Below are positions 1-9,300 of a DNA stretch of 50,958 nucleotides, piece after piece (within the stretch, counting starts at the first letter, position 1; each line of letters opens with the position of its first letter). A program made the position numbers and the translations under genes. The DNA is from JALHMQ01 sp020248785 (lineage in GTDB: Bacteria; Pseudomonadota; Gammaproteobacteria; Burkholderiales; Burkholderiaceae_F). Below the pieces are notes generated by a model. It was not told the DNA's origin. It ran no database searches and saw only the letters and a list, made by a program, of their open reading frames with translations. The stretch spans positions 1 to 50,958 of the forward strand of contig JBKDNL010000269.1 in assembly GCA_046343415.1 (NCBI GenBank), written 5' to 3'.

Positions 1-1
1 G

Positions 2-154
2 AACAACGCGAGCTTCAAAAGCATCGAGCAACTCAGTCAGGCCATCCATGCGTTCACGACTGCGTACAACGAAAACGCGGCGCCGTTCGTGTGGCGCAAA
101 CGCGAGGTTCGAGGCGCGCAGCTTCGCAACACTATCGTCAAGTTACGCAATTGA
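2..154 (+). pseudogene. IS630-family transposase, C-terminal end (cut by window edge)
   Basis: An open frame runs from the left edge to TGA at 152-154 and encodes the last 50 residues of an IS630-type (DDE, mariner-related) transposase. The residues AYNENAAPFVWRKREV followed by a short basic tail are typical of the C-terminus of this family. The 5' part lies outside the window, so it cannot be said whether the copy is intact. The stop codon overlaps the inverted terminal repeat of the element. A second element of the same family begins at 50757 in the same orientation. Seen: frame and motif; family assignment is from recall of IS630 proteins. Confidence 0.8.
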
Positions 155-160
155 ACACTA
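150..160 (+). mobile_element. Right end of IS630 element, terminal repeat and TA target
   Basis: The sequence ending GAACACTA is the reverse complement of TAGTGTTC, the start of the element at 50757-50764. IS630 elements insert at TA and duplicate it; the TA at 159-160 would be the target dinucleotide. Host DNA resumes at 161. Confidence 0.6.
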
Positions 161-207
161 GTTGACAGTTGCCGCGCGCCCGTTGATCGCCAGCCCCGGC
201 GTGGCGG

Positions 208-681
208 CTAAACACGGTGGTCGTACAAGAAGCGCCGAACCTTGGTCGCCCGGATCCGCGCGCAGTCGGGGTGCGCCGGGTTCACCATGACATTGTCTTC
301 TTCGTCAATGATCACCGAGGGCATCGTCAAGAGAGCCGACCGGCCTGACTTCAGCCAGCTCGAGCCAAGGTTCCGCGACACCAGCCCCTCTGGAATCGCA
401 TCCCAGCCCACCGGTAATGGCCGGCCGAGAGCTTCGCGCACTGCCCATATCTCGTCGGGCACGTCGATTCGAACCAAGAATCGATTCCAAGGCAGTGCCG
501 TTCCGCGGCCGAAGTGCGCTCTGGTCTCCCAGGCCGCCAGCGAGATCGATGTGGCCGCGTACGTCACGAGTTCCCCTGGATGATTCCAGCGCGCGCCTTT
601 GCTTGCGACGCCCTTTCCACTCATGTCGTCGGCCGTCCAACTGGGCGTGTCGGACGCGACACGCCACAGATGCACCGTCAT
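208..681 (-). CDS. RES-domain toxin (NAD+-degrading toxin of a RES/Xre TA pair)
   Basis: This 157-residue protein is a RES-domain toxin. Characterised family members (ParT, MbcT, Res) deplete NAD+ or ADP-ribosylate targets. The conserved core is visible: GARWNHPGELVTYAA around residues 29-43, giving Arg31 and Tyr41, then Glu52 in the following helix, and VNPAHPD near the C-terminus where the family has its NP.HP motif. Length is normal for the family. Its ATG overlaps the TGA of the upstream antitoxin gene by 4 bp, so the two are translationally coupled with antitoxin first, the usual order. Nothing suggests inactivation. The exact biochemical activity (phosphorolysis or transfer) cannot be told from sequence. 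Confidence 0.85.
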   Translation of the reverse strand: MTVHLWRVASDTPSWTADDMSGKGVASKGARWNHPGELVTYAATSISLAAWETRAHFGRGTALPWNRFLVRIDVPDEIWAVREALGRPLPVGWDAIPEGLVSRNLGSSWLKSGRSALLTMPSVIIDEEDNVMVNPAHPDCARIRATKVRRFLYDHRV

Positions 682-1265
682 GCTGGCAACCCGCCACGCA
701 TGCGCTCCAACACTTGCTCGACTGCTCGTTGACCTTCGGGATTGCGAAGCATCTCGGCAGGTGTCTTGTCCCCGAGTTCAGGCAACGGTTCGCGCATCCA
801 TTGGGCGACCCAGGCCTCCAGATCGAACTTGGCCAGTTGCTCCGGATCGCCGCTTTCCTCAAGCAGTCGCCTGAGAGTAGCCATCACCCGAAGGAAGCCC
901 ATCACCCGATGACCTGCTGCATCCGGTAGCGGCTCGTGGGATTCGTCTTTGCGACGGTAGGTCGTCTGGGACACACCGATGACATCCATGACCCGTGTGA
1001 CCGGCTCACCTGTGGCACCAGCGATCAGGTCGACCAGGTATGTCGGAACGCCTGACTCGACGGCGTCATACAAGACCACGCCCGGCGACGCCATCACGCG
1101 ATCGACCAGCACGTGGAAGGCGCGCTTCCAGGCTTGCGGGTTCGCGGTCTGGCGCTTGAATTCGATCGCCCAGAACTGCCTTGGATCATGGACCGCGGAC
1201 TTGGCGCCAATCAATGGTGCGCGTGCCGCGCGCGCTGTCTTCGCGGCTGATGAGGTGACGGACAC
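678..1265 (-). CDS. Xre/MbcA/ParS-type antitoxin of the RES toxin
   Basis: The partner of the RES toxin. The central part (about residues 60-125) fits an Xre-like helical domain, and the last 60 residues (PELGDKTPAEMLRNPEGQ onward) are the DUF2384 toxin-binding domain that plugs the toxin active site in known complexes. The start is uncertain. The frame is open back to 1475, but that N-terminal stretch is arginine/serine-rich and unlike a domain. I chose the GTG at 1265 (195 residues); a TTG at 1298 with AGGAG ten bases upstream is a good alternative. The gene overlaps the toxin start by 4 bp. Such antitoxins usually repress their own promoter, which would lie near 1270-1440. Confidence 0.8.
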   Translation of the reverse strand: MSVTSSAAKTARAARAPLIGAKSAVHDPRQFWAIEFKRQTANPQAWKRAFHVLVDRVMASPGVVLYDAVESGVPTYLVDLIAGATGEPVTRVMDVIGVSQTTYRRKDESHEPLPDAAGHRVMGFLRVMATLRRLLEESGDPEQLAKFDLEAWVAQWMREPLPELGDKTPAEMLRNPEGQRAVEQVLERMRGGLPA

Positions 1266-1441
1266 GAATTCACCATTTGGTTTGTTGTTGACGCCCAAAT
1301 GGTACACCGCTCCTGCGCCTTCGCACAGTGCGTGGCCCAGTCGCGCTGACCGGATCCGGCCCAACGACTGGTCGCGGGATGGCGGGTCAGCACGCCGGCG
1401 CGAACTACCATCAGACCCTGCCGCCCCTTCCACGCCACTAT

Positions 1442-1675
1442 ATGTCTCGTTGTCGTCCACCGCGCCAGGATCCAAAGTTCAGAGAACTCCTGCCCGAGGA
1501 GTGCCTACACCATCGAGACCGCTTCCGTGAAGCACGCCATGCCGCCCTGGCCAATGCAGAAGGGCTCGGTGCCATCTGCTTTGCACTTGAGTCTCTCGGT
1601 CTTCGCTTGCTGGGCGAGCAAGCGACGCTGGATCGGTACAAGCGTCGCATCGCAGATCTTGCGCTCAAGTGCCAG
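1442..1675 (+). pseudogene. Possible broken gene of unknown function
   Basis: From ATG 1442 the plus frame gives a protein-like stretch (for example GLGAICFALESLGLRLL and TLDRYKRRIADLAL) with balanced composition, unlike the arginine-rich shadow frames around it. After about 1675 the frame stays open to 1966 but the composition turns low-quality, as if a frameshift or recombination joined it to unrelated sequence. I do not recognise the family. It lies divergent to the toxin-antitoxin pair. It could also be a chance frame. Confidence 0.3.
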
Positions 1676-2243
1676 AGGTGGCCCCGTCCGTTTGAACACG
1701 AATCGGGCGACGAAAGGTGGAACTCTGCCGGGTTGACTGCGGCGCAGTCCCAACGGATCCGGTTGCCTCAAGTCGTCCGATTGAATTTCCCGTCGGTGGC
1801 GTCGGCGCTCGGCTGCGGCTCTGGACAGGACCGCGCAGAACGTCCTGAGTGTCAGCTCTTTGGCGGTCTATCGACCGCTGCTACCGCCCACTTGCAGACG
1901 GTGACGCCAGGCAGCTTCCTGGCTTCTCGTCTCGTCGCCGTCGTGCCGGCAGCAACCGCCGACTAATCGCTAGACCGAGCCACCATAGACGCAGACGCGC
2001 ACCGGTCGCCAGCGCTCGGAGCGATCGAGACGCGCGCAAGCCTCGAGACCGTGCGGGCTTGCCGCTTCGGCAGCCCTGCGTGCAAGCCCTCGGCCTGCGG
2101 CCAGAGTGGGCGCCGGGTGGCGCATTTGTTCACACCAAGCGCAGCCGCCTGACGCCGTGCATGCCTTGCCGCTTGCATAGCGCGCCATGCTGCAAACACC
2201 TTCGCGCACGCCGCGGCCTGCGCGGACGCGTCCATGGGAGGGA
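1676..2243. other. Stretch without a recognisable gene
   Basis: Between the possible remnant and the 3' end of hsdM I see only short arginine-rich frames on both strands and no convincing gene, tRNA or repeat. With the broken kinase and RTX genes elsewhere it fits a region of gene decay. Confidence 0.4.
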
Positions 2244-3857
2244 CTACGGCAACAACTTCAAGCCGAGTTCTTTCAGAAAGGCGTTGTGCTTGTCCTTCGC
2301 CAGCGCAATTGCCCGTTCAATTTCCACCAGCTCCCGGTGCGTCGCATCCAGATCAATCTCCGCTTCGCCCACCGCCGTGCTGATGTAGCGCGAGATGTTC
2401 AGGTTGAAATCGTTCTTCTCGATCTCGGCCATCTCAACCCGGCGTGAGTAGCGTGCCTCTTCCTCACGGAACTGGTACGTCTTGATGATCCTGGCGATGT
2501 GCTCGCCCGTCAGTTGGTTCTGGCGCTTGCCTTTGACAAAGTGCTCCGCGGCGTTGATGAACAGCACGTCATCCGGCTTCTTGCACTTCTTGAGCACCAG
2601 GATGCACACGGGTATGCCGGTGGAGTAGAAGAGGTTGGCGGGCAGGCCGATGACGGTGTCGATGTGGCCGTCAATGAGCAGCTTCTTGCGTATGCGTTCC
2701 TCGGCTCCGCCCCGGAACAGAACGCCGTGCGGCAGGATGATGGCCATCACGCCCTCGTCTTTGAGGTAGTGAAAACCGTGCAGCAGGAAGGCGAAGTCGG
2801 CCGCCGACTTGGGCGCCAGGCCGTGGCTCTTGAAGCGCACGTCATCGGCCAGCGCGTCGGTGGGCTCCCAGCGCAAGCTGAAGGGCGGGTTGGCGACGAT
2901 GGCGTCGAAGCTCGGCTTCCTGGCCGGGTTCTGCTCCCGCATCATGTCCCACTCGTTGAGCAGCGTGTCGCCGTGGAAGATTTCGAACTCCGTGTCCTTC
3001 ACCCCGTGCAGCAGCATGTTCATGCGCGCAAGGTTGTAGGTGGTGATGTTCTTCTCCTGGCCGAAGATCTTGCCGATGGTGCCGCCCGCCTTCGCCACCT
3101 GCTTGCGCACGTTGAGCAGCAGCGAGCCGGAGCCGCAGGCAAAGTCCATCACGCTGTCCAGCCGCTTCCTGGTGCCGGTTCTTGGCTCCTGGCTGTCGAG
3201 CGTAACGATGGCAGAGAGGATGTCTGACACCTGCTGCGGGGTGTAGAACTCACCGGCCTTCTTGCCAGAGCCGGCGGCGAACTGGCCGATCAGGTACTCA
3301 TAGGCATCGCCCAGCGCATCAATGTCGGTCGAGAACTCCGCCAGCCCCTCGGCAATCTTCTGGATGATCGTGCAGAGCTTGGCGTTACGGTCGACGTAGG
3401 TCTTGCCGAGCTTCGGCGAACTCAGGTCGATCTCGGAGAACAAGCCCTGGAAGGTGCTCTCGAAAGACTCCGTCTCGATGTACTTGAAGCCTGCCTGCAG
3501 CGTATTCAGCAACTCGCCGTTCTGGATGCGGGCCAGGTTCGCGACGCTGTTCCACAGGTGCGTGGGCTGGATGACGTAATGCACCTTGCGGCGCATCTGC
3601 TTCTCGAACGCCGGAATGTCGTCCACGTTGTTCGCATACCAGAGCGCCAGCGGCACCTTGCGGGTGTCGTCGCCTACATCGGGGTAGTCCTTGCCCAGTT
3701 CTTTCTTCGCCGCCGTCTCGTAGTTGTCCGAGAGATAGCGCAGAAAGAGGAAGGACAGCATGTAGTCGCGGAAGTCGTCCGCGTCCATCGCCCCGCGCAG
3801 TTGATCGGCGATGCTCCAGAGGGTGTTGCCCAGTTGTTTTTGGTTGGTTTCGGTCAT
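2244..3857 (-). CDS. hsdM: Type I restriction-modification DNA methyltransferase subunit HsdM
   Basis: Adenine-N6 methyltransferase subunit of a Type I system; two HsdM and one HsdS form the modification complex, and HsdR adds cleavage. At 537 residues it has normal length. The N-terminal helical HsdM domain (about 8-150) is followed by the SAM-binding motif I DFACGSGSLLL (238-248) and the catalytic motif IV NPPF (323-326). Its ATG overlaps the stop of the upstream PDDEXK gene by 4 bp, so it is the last gene of a coupled operon. Finding hsdM last, after a nuclease gene, is not the textbook hsdR-hsdM-hsdS or hsdM-hsdS-hsdR order. Confidence 0.95.
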   Translation of the reverse strand: MTETNQKQLGNTLWSIADQLRGAMDADDFRDYMLSFLFLRYLSDNYETAAKKELGKDYPDVGDDTRKVPLALWYANNVDDIPAFEKQMRRKVHYVIQPTHLWNSVANLARIQNGELLNTLQAGFKYIETESFESTFQGLFSEIDLSSPKLGKTYVDRNAKLCTIIQKIAEGLAEFSTDIDALGDAYEYLIGQFAAGSGKKAGEFYTPQQVSDILSAIVTLDSQEPRTGTRKRLDSVMDFACGSGSLLLNVRKQVAKAGGTIGKIFGQEKNITTYNLARMNMLLHGVKDTEFEIFHGDTLLNEWDMMREQNPARKPSFDAIVANPPFSLRWEPTDALADDVRFKSHGLAPKSAADFAFLLHGFHYLKDEGVMAIILPHGVLFRGGAEERIRKKLLIDGHIDTVIGLPANLFYSTGIPVCILVLKKCKKPDDVLFINAAEHFVKGKRQNQLTGEHIARIIKTYQFREEEARYSRRVEMAEIEKNDFNLNISRYISTAVGEAEIDLDATHRELVEIERAIALAKDKHNAFLKELGLKLLP

Positions 3858-4894
3858 GGAGCGTTTTCGTCCGGTTCGGCGCAGAGGGGCTCCGTGTTGC
3901 GCCCGCTGATCAAACGCTTCTCGCGCTCGATCTCCGCAATCAATTCTTCTTCGGTGGGCAATATGCGCTGGTACTTGGAGGCAAAGAGTTGCTGACTCTC
4001 CTGAATCACCGAGTACCTGACGACCGTTTCATCCTTGCTGTCGCAGAGAATGATGCCGATGGTCGGGTTGTCGTCCTCGCCGCGTTTGAGGTCGTCGAAC
4101 ATGCGCACATACATGTCCATCTGGCCAATGTCCTGGTGGGTGAGCTTGCCCGTCTTCAGGTCGATGATGACAAAGCACTTGAGCAGGAAGTTGTAGAAGA
4201 CCAGGTCAACAAAAAAGTGGCTGGTCTCCGTGCTGATACGCATCTGCCGCGCCACAAACGAGAAGCCCTTGCCCAGCTCCAGCAAGAAATTCTGCAACTC
4301 GCCGATGATGGCCTGCTCCAACGCACTCTCCTTGAGCTGGCCGGATTCCGGCAGCTCCAAGAACTCCAGCACATAGGGGTCCTTGATGAAATCGCCCAAG
4401 GGCTCAGATCGCGGTAGGCGGTCTTGCGGTGAGCTACCTTGTGACGACAACAGACGCTGAAAACTGCGGCTCTGGAGATTGCGCTCCAATTGGCGCACGG
4501 TCCACTGCTGAGAGGCGCTTTCGGCCAGGTAGTAGGCGCGGGCCTTGGGGTCATCTTCCCGCATGATCAGCCGGTTGTGGCTCCAGCTCAATTTGCTACA
4601 CAGCGTGTAGCAAATCTGCTGGTCGGGGTAGGTCAAATAGAACTGCCGAAAATTGCGCAGGTTGGCATAGGAAAAGCCTTTGCCGAAGCTGGCCGAAAGC
4701 TCGCGGGACAGATTGGCCAGCAGCCGCTCGCCATAAACGGCGCGGTTACTGCCCCGCTGTTCCTCCTGAACGATGCGCTGGCCGTTCAGCCAGTACGCCT
4801 CCACCATGGCCGAGTTCACCGCCGACCGCACTTTGGTGCGCGCCTGTTCCAGGATGGCCTTGATCTCTGCGTGCAACACGGACAACTCGCTCAT
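3854..4894 (-). CDS. PDDEXK nuclease domain protein, YhcG/DUF1016 family
   Basis: 346-residue YhcG-type protein. The N-terminal DUF1016 helical domain covers about 10-150 (AYWLNGQRIVQEEQ, GKGFSYANLRNFRQFY). The C-terminal half holds a PD-(D/E)xK nuclease fold, with Asp230 in FFVDLVFYN and the DLK pair (Asp245, Lys247) in FVIIDLKTGK. Homologues occur inside Type I restriction loci and other defence islands, but their role is not settled. Here it sits between the specificity and methylase genes. Its start overlaps a 53-codon ORF by 4 bp and its end overlaps hsdM by 4 bp, so it should be made with the RM subunits. Catalytic residues look intact. Confidence 0.88.
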   Translation of the reverse strand: MSELSVLHAEIKAILEQARTKVRSAVNSAMVEAYWLNGQRIVQEEQRGSNRAVYGERLLANLSRELSASFGKGFSYANLRNFRQFYLTYPDQQICYTLCSKLSWSHNRLIMREDDPKARAYYLAESASQQWTVRQLERNLQSRSFQRLLSSQGSSPQDRLPRSEPLGDFIKDPYVLEFLELPESGQLKESALEQAIIGELQNFLLELGKGFSFVARQMRISTETSHFFVDLVFYNFLLKCFVIIDLKTGKLTHQDIGQMDMYVRMFDDLKRGEDDNPTIGIILCDSKDETVVRYSVIQESQQLFASKYQRILPTEEELIAEIEREKRLISGRNTEPLCAEPDENAP

Positions 4895-5052
4895 GGCTGC
4901 CCCTTCTGAACCACCGAGGATTCCTCGGCAGTTGCCGCGCGACCTGCTTCAACTTGAACTGTCAAGGATTGCTTGACCGTTGCCCCATGGCCTGAGCGCA
5001 TTTGAGTTGTCAAGGAATCCTTGACGACTGCCCACGGGCGGCGCCCGCTCAT
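4891..5052 (-). CDS. Small 53-aa ORF bridging hsdS and the PDDEXK gene
   Basis: This short frame fills the 154-nt gap between hsdS and the PDDEXK gene exactly. Its ATG (5052-5050) overlaps the hsdS TGA, and its TGA (4893-4891) overlaps the next ATG; both are ATGA 4-bp overlaps. The peptide has a degenerate repeat: VKDSLTTQ (10-17), VKQSLTVQ (26-33) and AEESSVVQ (42-49), 16 residues apart. At DNA level each repeat contains a 15-nt palindromic or near-palindromic sequence. No known domain, signal peptide or membrane segment is seen. Product unknown. Alternatively the DNA is a structured spacer and the frame is only a coupling device. Confidence 0.6.
   Translation of the reverse strand: MSGRRPWAVVKDSLTTQMRSGHGATVKQSLTVQVEAGRAATAEESSVVQKGQP
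4914..5025. repeat. Three 15-nt palindromes inside the hsdS-PDDEXK junction
   Basis: On the plus strand: CCGAGGATTCCTCGG (about 4914, perfect 7-nt arms), TCAAGGATTGCTTGA (about 4962, 5-nt arms) and TCAAGGAATCCTTGA (about 5010, perfect 7-nt arms). They lie 48 nt apart and coincide with the peptide repeats of the 53-codon ORF. The regular spacing points to a duplicated unit. Confidence 0.75.
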
Positions 5053-6332
5053 GCCTCAACCGCCGCCGGGGATGGGAAAAGCTGCTGCATCAGGGCCTTC
5101 TTGTGGGTCTTGAGGGCTTCGAGCTTTTGCTCCTCGGCGGCGAGCAGGGCGTCGAGGCCGTTCAGGCACGAGGCGATGCGTTGTTGTTCGGGTGGAGAGG
5201 GAAGAAGTAACTGCAAGGCCTTCAACGCATCGGAATCTAGCTTTCCGGTCCCATGCCCCGCTGTGTCCACCATCGCGAGCAGGCGTTGCTTGGCGTCGGT
5301 CAACATCCACGCCAAAAAGACACCATCGGCCCCATCCTTGGGCCGTAGCCCTTTGACGTCTTGGTTAAAGCTCATCTGTCGGCGCAGCACGCAAATAGGA
5401 ACGTCCTTGAGCAAGGTCATTCCACGAGTAAGCACCAATAGAGTTCCCGGAGGAACCAGTCTTGCCCCTTCATCGACGGCCTTCGCCGATATATGGTCTT
5501 CTGCGTCCTCTAAGAACAATCTCTTCATATCTTTCGCAGAGACCCAAGGAATAGCGCCATTCCAGAATGCGGGGTTTTCCTTTGAGGGAGTGGCGCCCGA
5601 CTGAATATCCACAAGCTCGTGGAGCCGCTTCTCCGCCCATCCACCAGCGTTTCGGAATTCGGGGAAGCGGAGGCGGGGTTGGGTTTCGCCTTCGCGGGGG
5701 AAGAGCTGCTGCATCAGCCCTTTCTTGTGGGTCTTGAGCGCGTCCACTTTCCGCGCTTGCGCGGCGATCAGTTCGTCTGCCGAACTCAGGCATTCGGCGA
5801 TCTTTTGTTGTTCAGCGGGTTGGGGAATCGGCAGCAACAACTCCGAGAACTGCGCGTAGCTGACCATCTTCCCATCACGTAACCCTTCGAGGTTCTTGGT
5901 GAGAATGCGGATGAATTTATCGGTCTTGAGGTAGTGCCGAAAGTATTCGTCGCTTCCTTCACTGCGCCGTCGCAGGACGACATAGGCCGGGCTGCAGATT
6001 CCGTGATGGCTGGAATACTCAATGCCGCCTTGAAACGACCTGAGGCTAATGATGAAGTCGCCGATGCGAACGACTTTGTAGCTTTCGAGGCTCTTCTCGG
6101 TGACCGAGACGTAGTAGTCGATCATGTGCCGGGGGATTGCCCCGTGCTCCTGGGTGATCGCCAGAACAGGAAGACCCGGCTCAGGATTCCGGTCATTGAT
6201 TTGATCAAACAATGAGTCACCTGCTTCCAGCGACCAGCCTTCCGCCCCCCGAAACTCAGGGAACCGCAACTTCGGCACCAGCGAGGGCGTTGACTCTTCC
6301 TGCGTTCCTCCGGTCTTGGTCTTACGGCTCAT
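5049..6332 (-). CDS. hsdS: Type I restriction-modification specificity subunit HsdS
   Basis: DNA-recognition subunit with two target-recognition domains (about 20-175 and 218-385), each followed by a conserved helical spacer. The pseudo-repeat is plain: LRFPEFR at 22 and again at 221, and ALKTHKKGLMQQLFP at about 198 and, with one change, at about 406. The two recognition domains each read one half of a bipartite target; the target cannot be deduced here. Length (427) is normal. The start overlaps the 3' end of hsdR by 11 bp and the stop overlaps the small ORF by 4 bp. Confidence 0.95.
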   Translation of the reverse strand: MSRKTKTGGTQEESTPSLVPKLRFPEFRGAEGWSLEAGDSLFDQINDRNPEPGLPVLAITQEHGAIPRHMIDYYVSVTEKSLESYKVVRIGDFIISLRSFQGGIEYSSHHGICSPAYVVLRRRSEGSDEYFRHYLKTDKFIRILTKNLEGLRDGKMVSYAQFSELLLPIPQPAEQQKIAECLSSADELIAAQARKVDALKTHKKGLMQQLFPREGETQPRLRFPEFRNAGGWAEKRLHELVDIQSGATPSKENPAFWNGAIPWVSAKDMKRLFLEDAEDHISAKAVDEGARLVPPGTLLVLTRGMTLLKDVPICVLRRQMSFNQDVKGLRPKDGADGVFLAWMLTDAKQRLLAMVDTAGHGTGKLDSDALKALQLLLPSPPEQQRIASCLNGLDALLAAEEQKLEALKTHKKALMQQLFPSPAAVEA

Positions 6333-9300
6333 ACGCGCTCAGCCCCGAAATGTCACGGCCCCCGGCGCGTTGGGTGAGGAGGGGGTGCAGGTCTGCCATC
6401 AGCGCGAGTTCGGCCTGGGTGCGGGCTTTCCAGCCGAGGTCGAGCGGGGCCATGAGGTCGCTCAAGCGTTCGCCATCGAAGATCATGCGGTCGAGGATGC
6501 CGTCCACAAAGCTTTGCAGGGCAGCGGTGGTCAGGCCGTGCCTCGCGGCAACGGCGGCGAGTTCCTTTGCGCTTTTCTCGGCCTTGAAGCGGGTGTAGCC
6601 CTCGCGGATGGCGGCCTCCGCAAGACCTTCGCCGGCCTTGAGCGTGCCGATGTACTCGGCAATGTCATCGCGCTCGCTCATGAACTTGGCATCGGCGCTG
6701 ATGAGGCCGATGAGTTCGTCGCGCGTCATCCTGGCCTTGCCCGGCCCTTTGCCCAATTCGCCCGCCGAGAACTTGGCGATGAGGCCCATGATGTAGTCGT
6801 AGTCGATGACGGCGGAAGCAAACAGCACGAACTCGAAGTCGAGCTGGTCCACTGGTTGCTCGGCGCCGGTTCCATCGCCGTCCTGGCCGCCTTTGCCTTG
6901 TTGCGCCTTAAGCCGCTTGGCGGTTTCAAGGTACTGGCCCTTGAAGCCGCGCAGGTCTTCATCGGGCAGCACCTGCGCGATGGCGGCTTTGTGCTCTTCG
7001 GTGAGGTCGGTGTATTGGTCGAGCTGGGTCTTGAGGCGCTGCACGTCCTTGAAGTGGGTGATGAAGGCGGCGCGGGCTTCGTCGCCCTTCAGATTGGCCA
7101 CGGCCGAGGGCGCGCAGTCCAGGCCCTGGGACTTCATGAAGTCGCCCAGCTTCTGCACGGCGGTTTGCAGCTTCTCGATGACGACAGGGGCCTTGTCCAC
7201 GAGCCAGATTTCACGTGCCTGCTCGCCGGTCTTCTCGCCGCTGAAGAGAGCGATGGCGGCGTCTACGGAGTCTTGCTGCTGGCGGAAGTCGAGGATGTTG
7301 CCGTAGGGCTTGGTGCCGTTGAGCACGCGGTTGGTGCGTGAGAAGGCCTGGATCAGGCCGTGGTGCTTGAGGTTCTTGTCCACGTAGAGCGTGTTCAGGA
7401 ACTTGGAATCAAAGCCGGTGAGCAGCATGTCCACCACGATGGTGATGTCGATCTTCTGCGCTGCGGGGTAATCGGCATTGGGCCACTGCTGGTCCTTGAT
7501 GCGCCTTTGCACGTCCTGGTAGTACAGGTCGAACTCGCTCAGGCGGTGGCTGGTGCCATACCGGGCGTTGTAGTCGGCGAGGATGGCCTTGAGCGCGGCT
7601 TTTTTGCCCTCGGGGTCTTCCTGGTTGTCTGCCTGCTCCTGCGGCAGGTCTTCCTGGATCTGCTTTACGTCCGGGTCGCCCTCGGCGGGCGGGGAGAACA
7701 CACAGGCGATGTTCAGCGGCTTGAACTCGGGGTCGGCGGCCTGCTTGTCGGCCTGCAGGGTCTTGAACAGCGCGTGGTACTCGATCGCGTCGTTGATCGA
7801 GGCGGTGGCAAGAATGGCGTTGAAGCGGCGCCCGCCCGTGGCGGCGTCGTGTTTGGCGAGGATGGCCTCGATGACGGCCTTCTTGGCGATGGCCTCGCCG
7901 GGCTTGGGCCGGTTCTTGCCGTTGTCTTCCTGCGGCTTGAAGTAGTCGACGTGAAAGCGCAGGACGTTGCCGTCTTCAATGGCGTGGGTGATGGTGTAGG
8001 CGTGGAGCTGCTTCTGGAACAGGTCCGCCGTGGTGCGCATGGAAGCCTGCTCATCCTCGATCTTCTGCAGCGAGGCATTGGCCTCGAAGATGGGGGTGCC
8101 CGTGAAGCCAAAGAGCTGCGCCTTGGGAAAGAACGCCTTGATGGCCTTGTGGTTCTCGCCAAACTGCGAGCGGTGACATTCGTCAAAGATGAAGACGATG
8201 CGCTTGTCGGTCAGCGTTTCAAGCTGTTCCTTGTACGTGGCCTGTCCGTTCTTGCTGCGCTGCTTGTTGCGCTTGCTGTTTTCATCCAGCGCCAGACCGA
8301 GCTTCTGGATGGTGGTGACGATCACCTTGTCGGCGTAGTCCTCTGACAGCAGGCGGCGCACGAGGGCGGCGGTGTTGGTGTTTTCTTCGACGCAGCCTTC
8401 CTGGAATTTGTTGAATTCCTCCCGCGTCTGCCGGTCGAGGTCTTTGCGGTCCACGACGAACACACACTTGTGGATGTGGTCGTTTTCCTTCAGCAGCGTG
8501 GAGGCCTTGAAGGAGGTGAGCGTCTTGCCGCTGCCGGTGGTGTGCCAGATGTAGCCGTTGCCGTTGTCTTCGTCGATGCACTGGACGATGTGCTGCACGG
8601 CATAGACCTGATAGGGCCGCATGATCATGAGCTTCTGCTCACCGGCCAGCAGCACCATGTAGCGGCTGATGGTGCGGCCGAGGTCGCACTTTTTCAGGAA
8701 GGCTTCCGCAAAGTCGTCGAGCTGGGTGATCTTGCGGTTACCTTCGTCGGCGAACTCATAGATGGGCAGAAACCGCTCGTCAGCATTGAAGGCAAAGTGG
8801 CGGGCGTTGTTGTTGGCGAAGTAGTAGGTGCGGTCGCGGTTGCTGACGATGAACAACTGCATGAAGCACAGCAGCGTCTTGGTGTAGCCGTTGCCGGGGT
8901 CGTGCTTGTATTCGACGATCTGCTCCATCGCCCGGCGCGGATTCACGCCCAGGGTCTTGAGCTCGATCTGCACGCAGGGCACGCCGTTGATGAGGATCAG
9001 AACGTCGTAGCGGTGGTGGCTGTTGTCGGTGTTGATGCGCAGCTGGCGAACGAACTCGAAGTGGTTCTTGCACCAGTCCTTGATGTTCACCAGCGTGTAG
9101 TTCAGCGGCGTGCCATCGTCACGAGTGAAGGCGTTGATGCCGCGCAGGGTCTTGGCCGCGGTGTAGACATCCGCGGTGACGATTTCATCCAGCAGCCGGG
9201 CGAACTCGGATTCGGTGAGATTGACCCGGTTGAGGGTCTGGAACTTTTCCCGGAAGTTCTTTTCCAGCGCGGCACGGTCGCGGATGTCGTCGCGATATTC

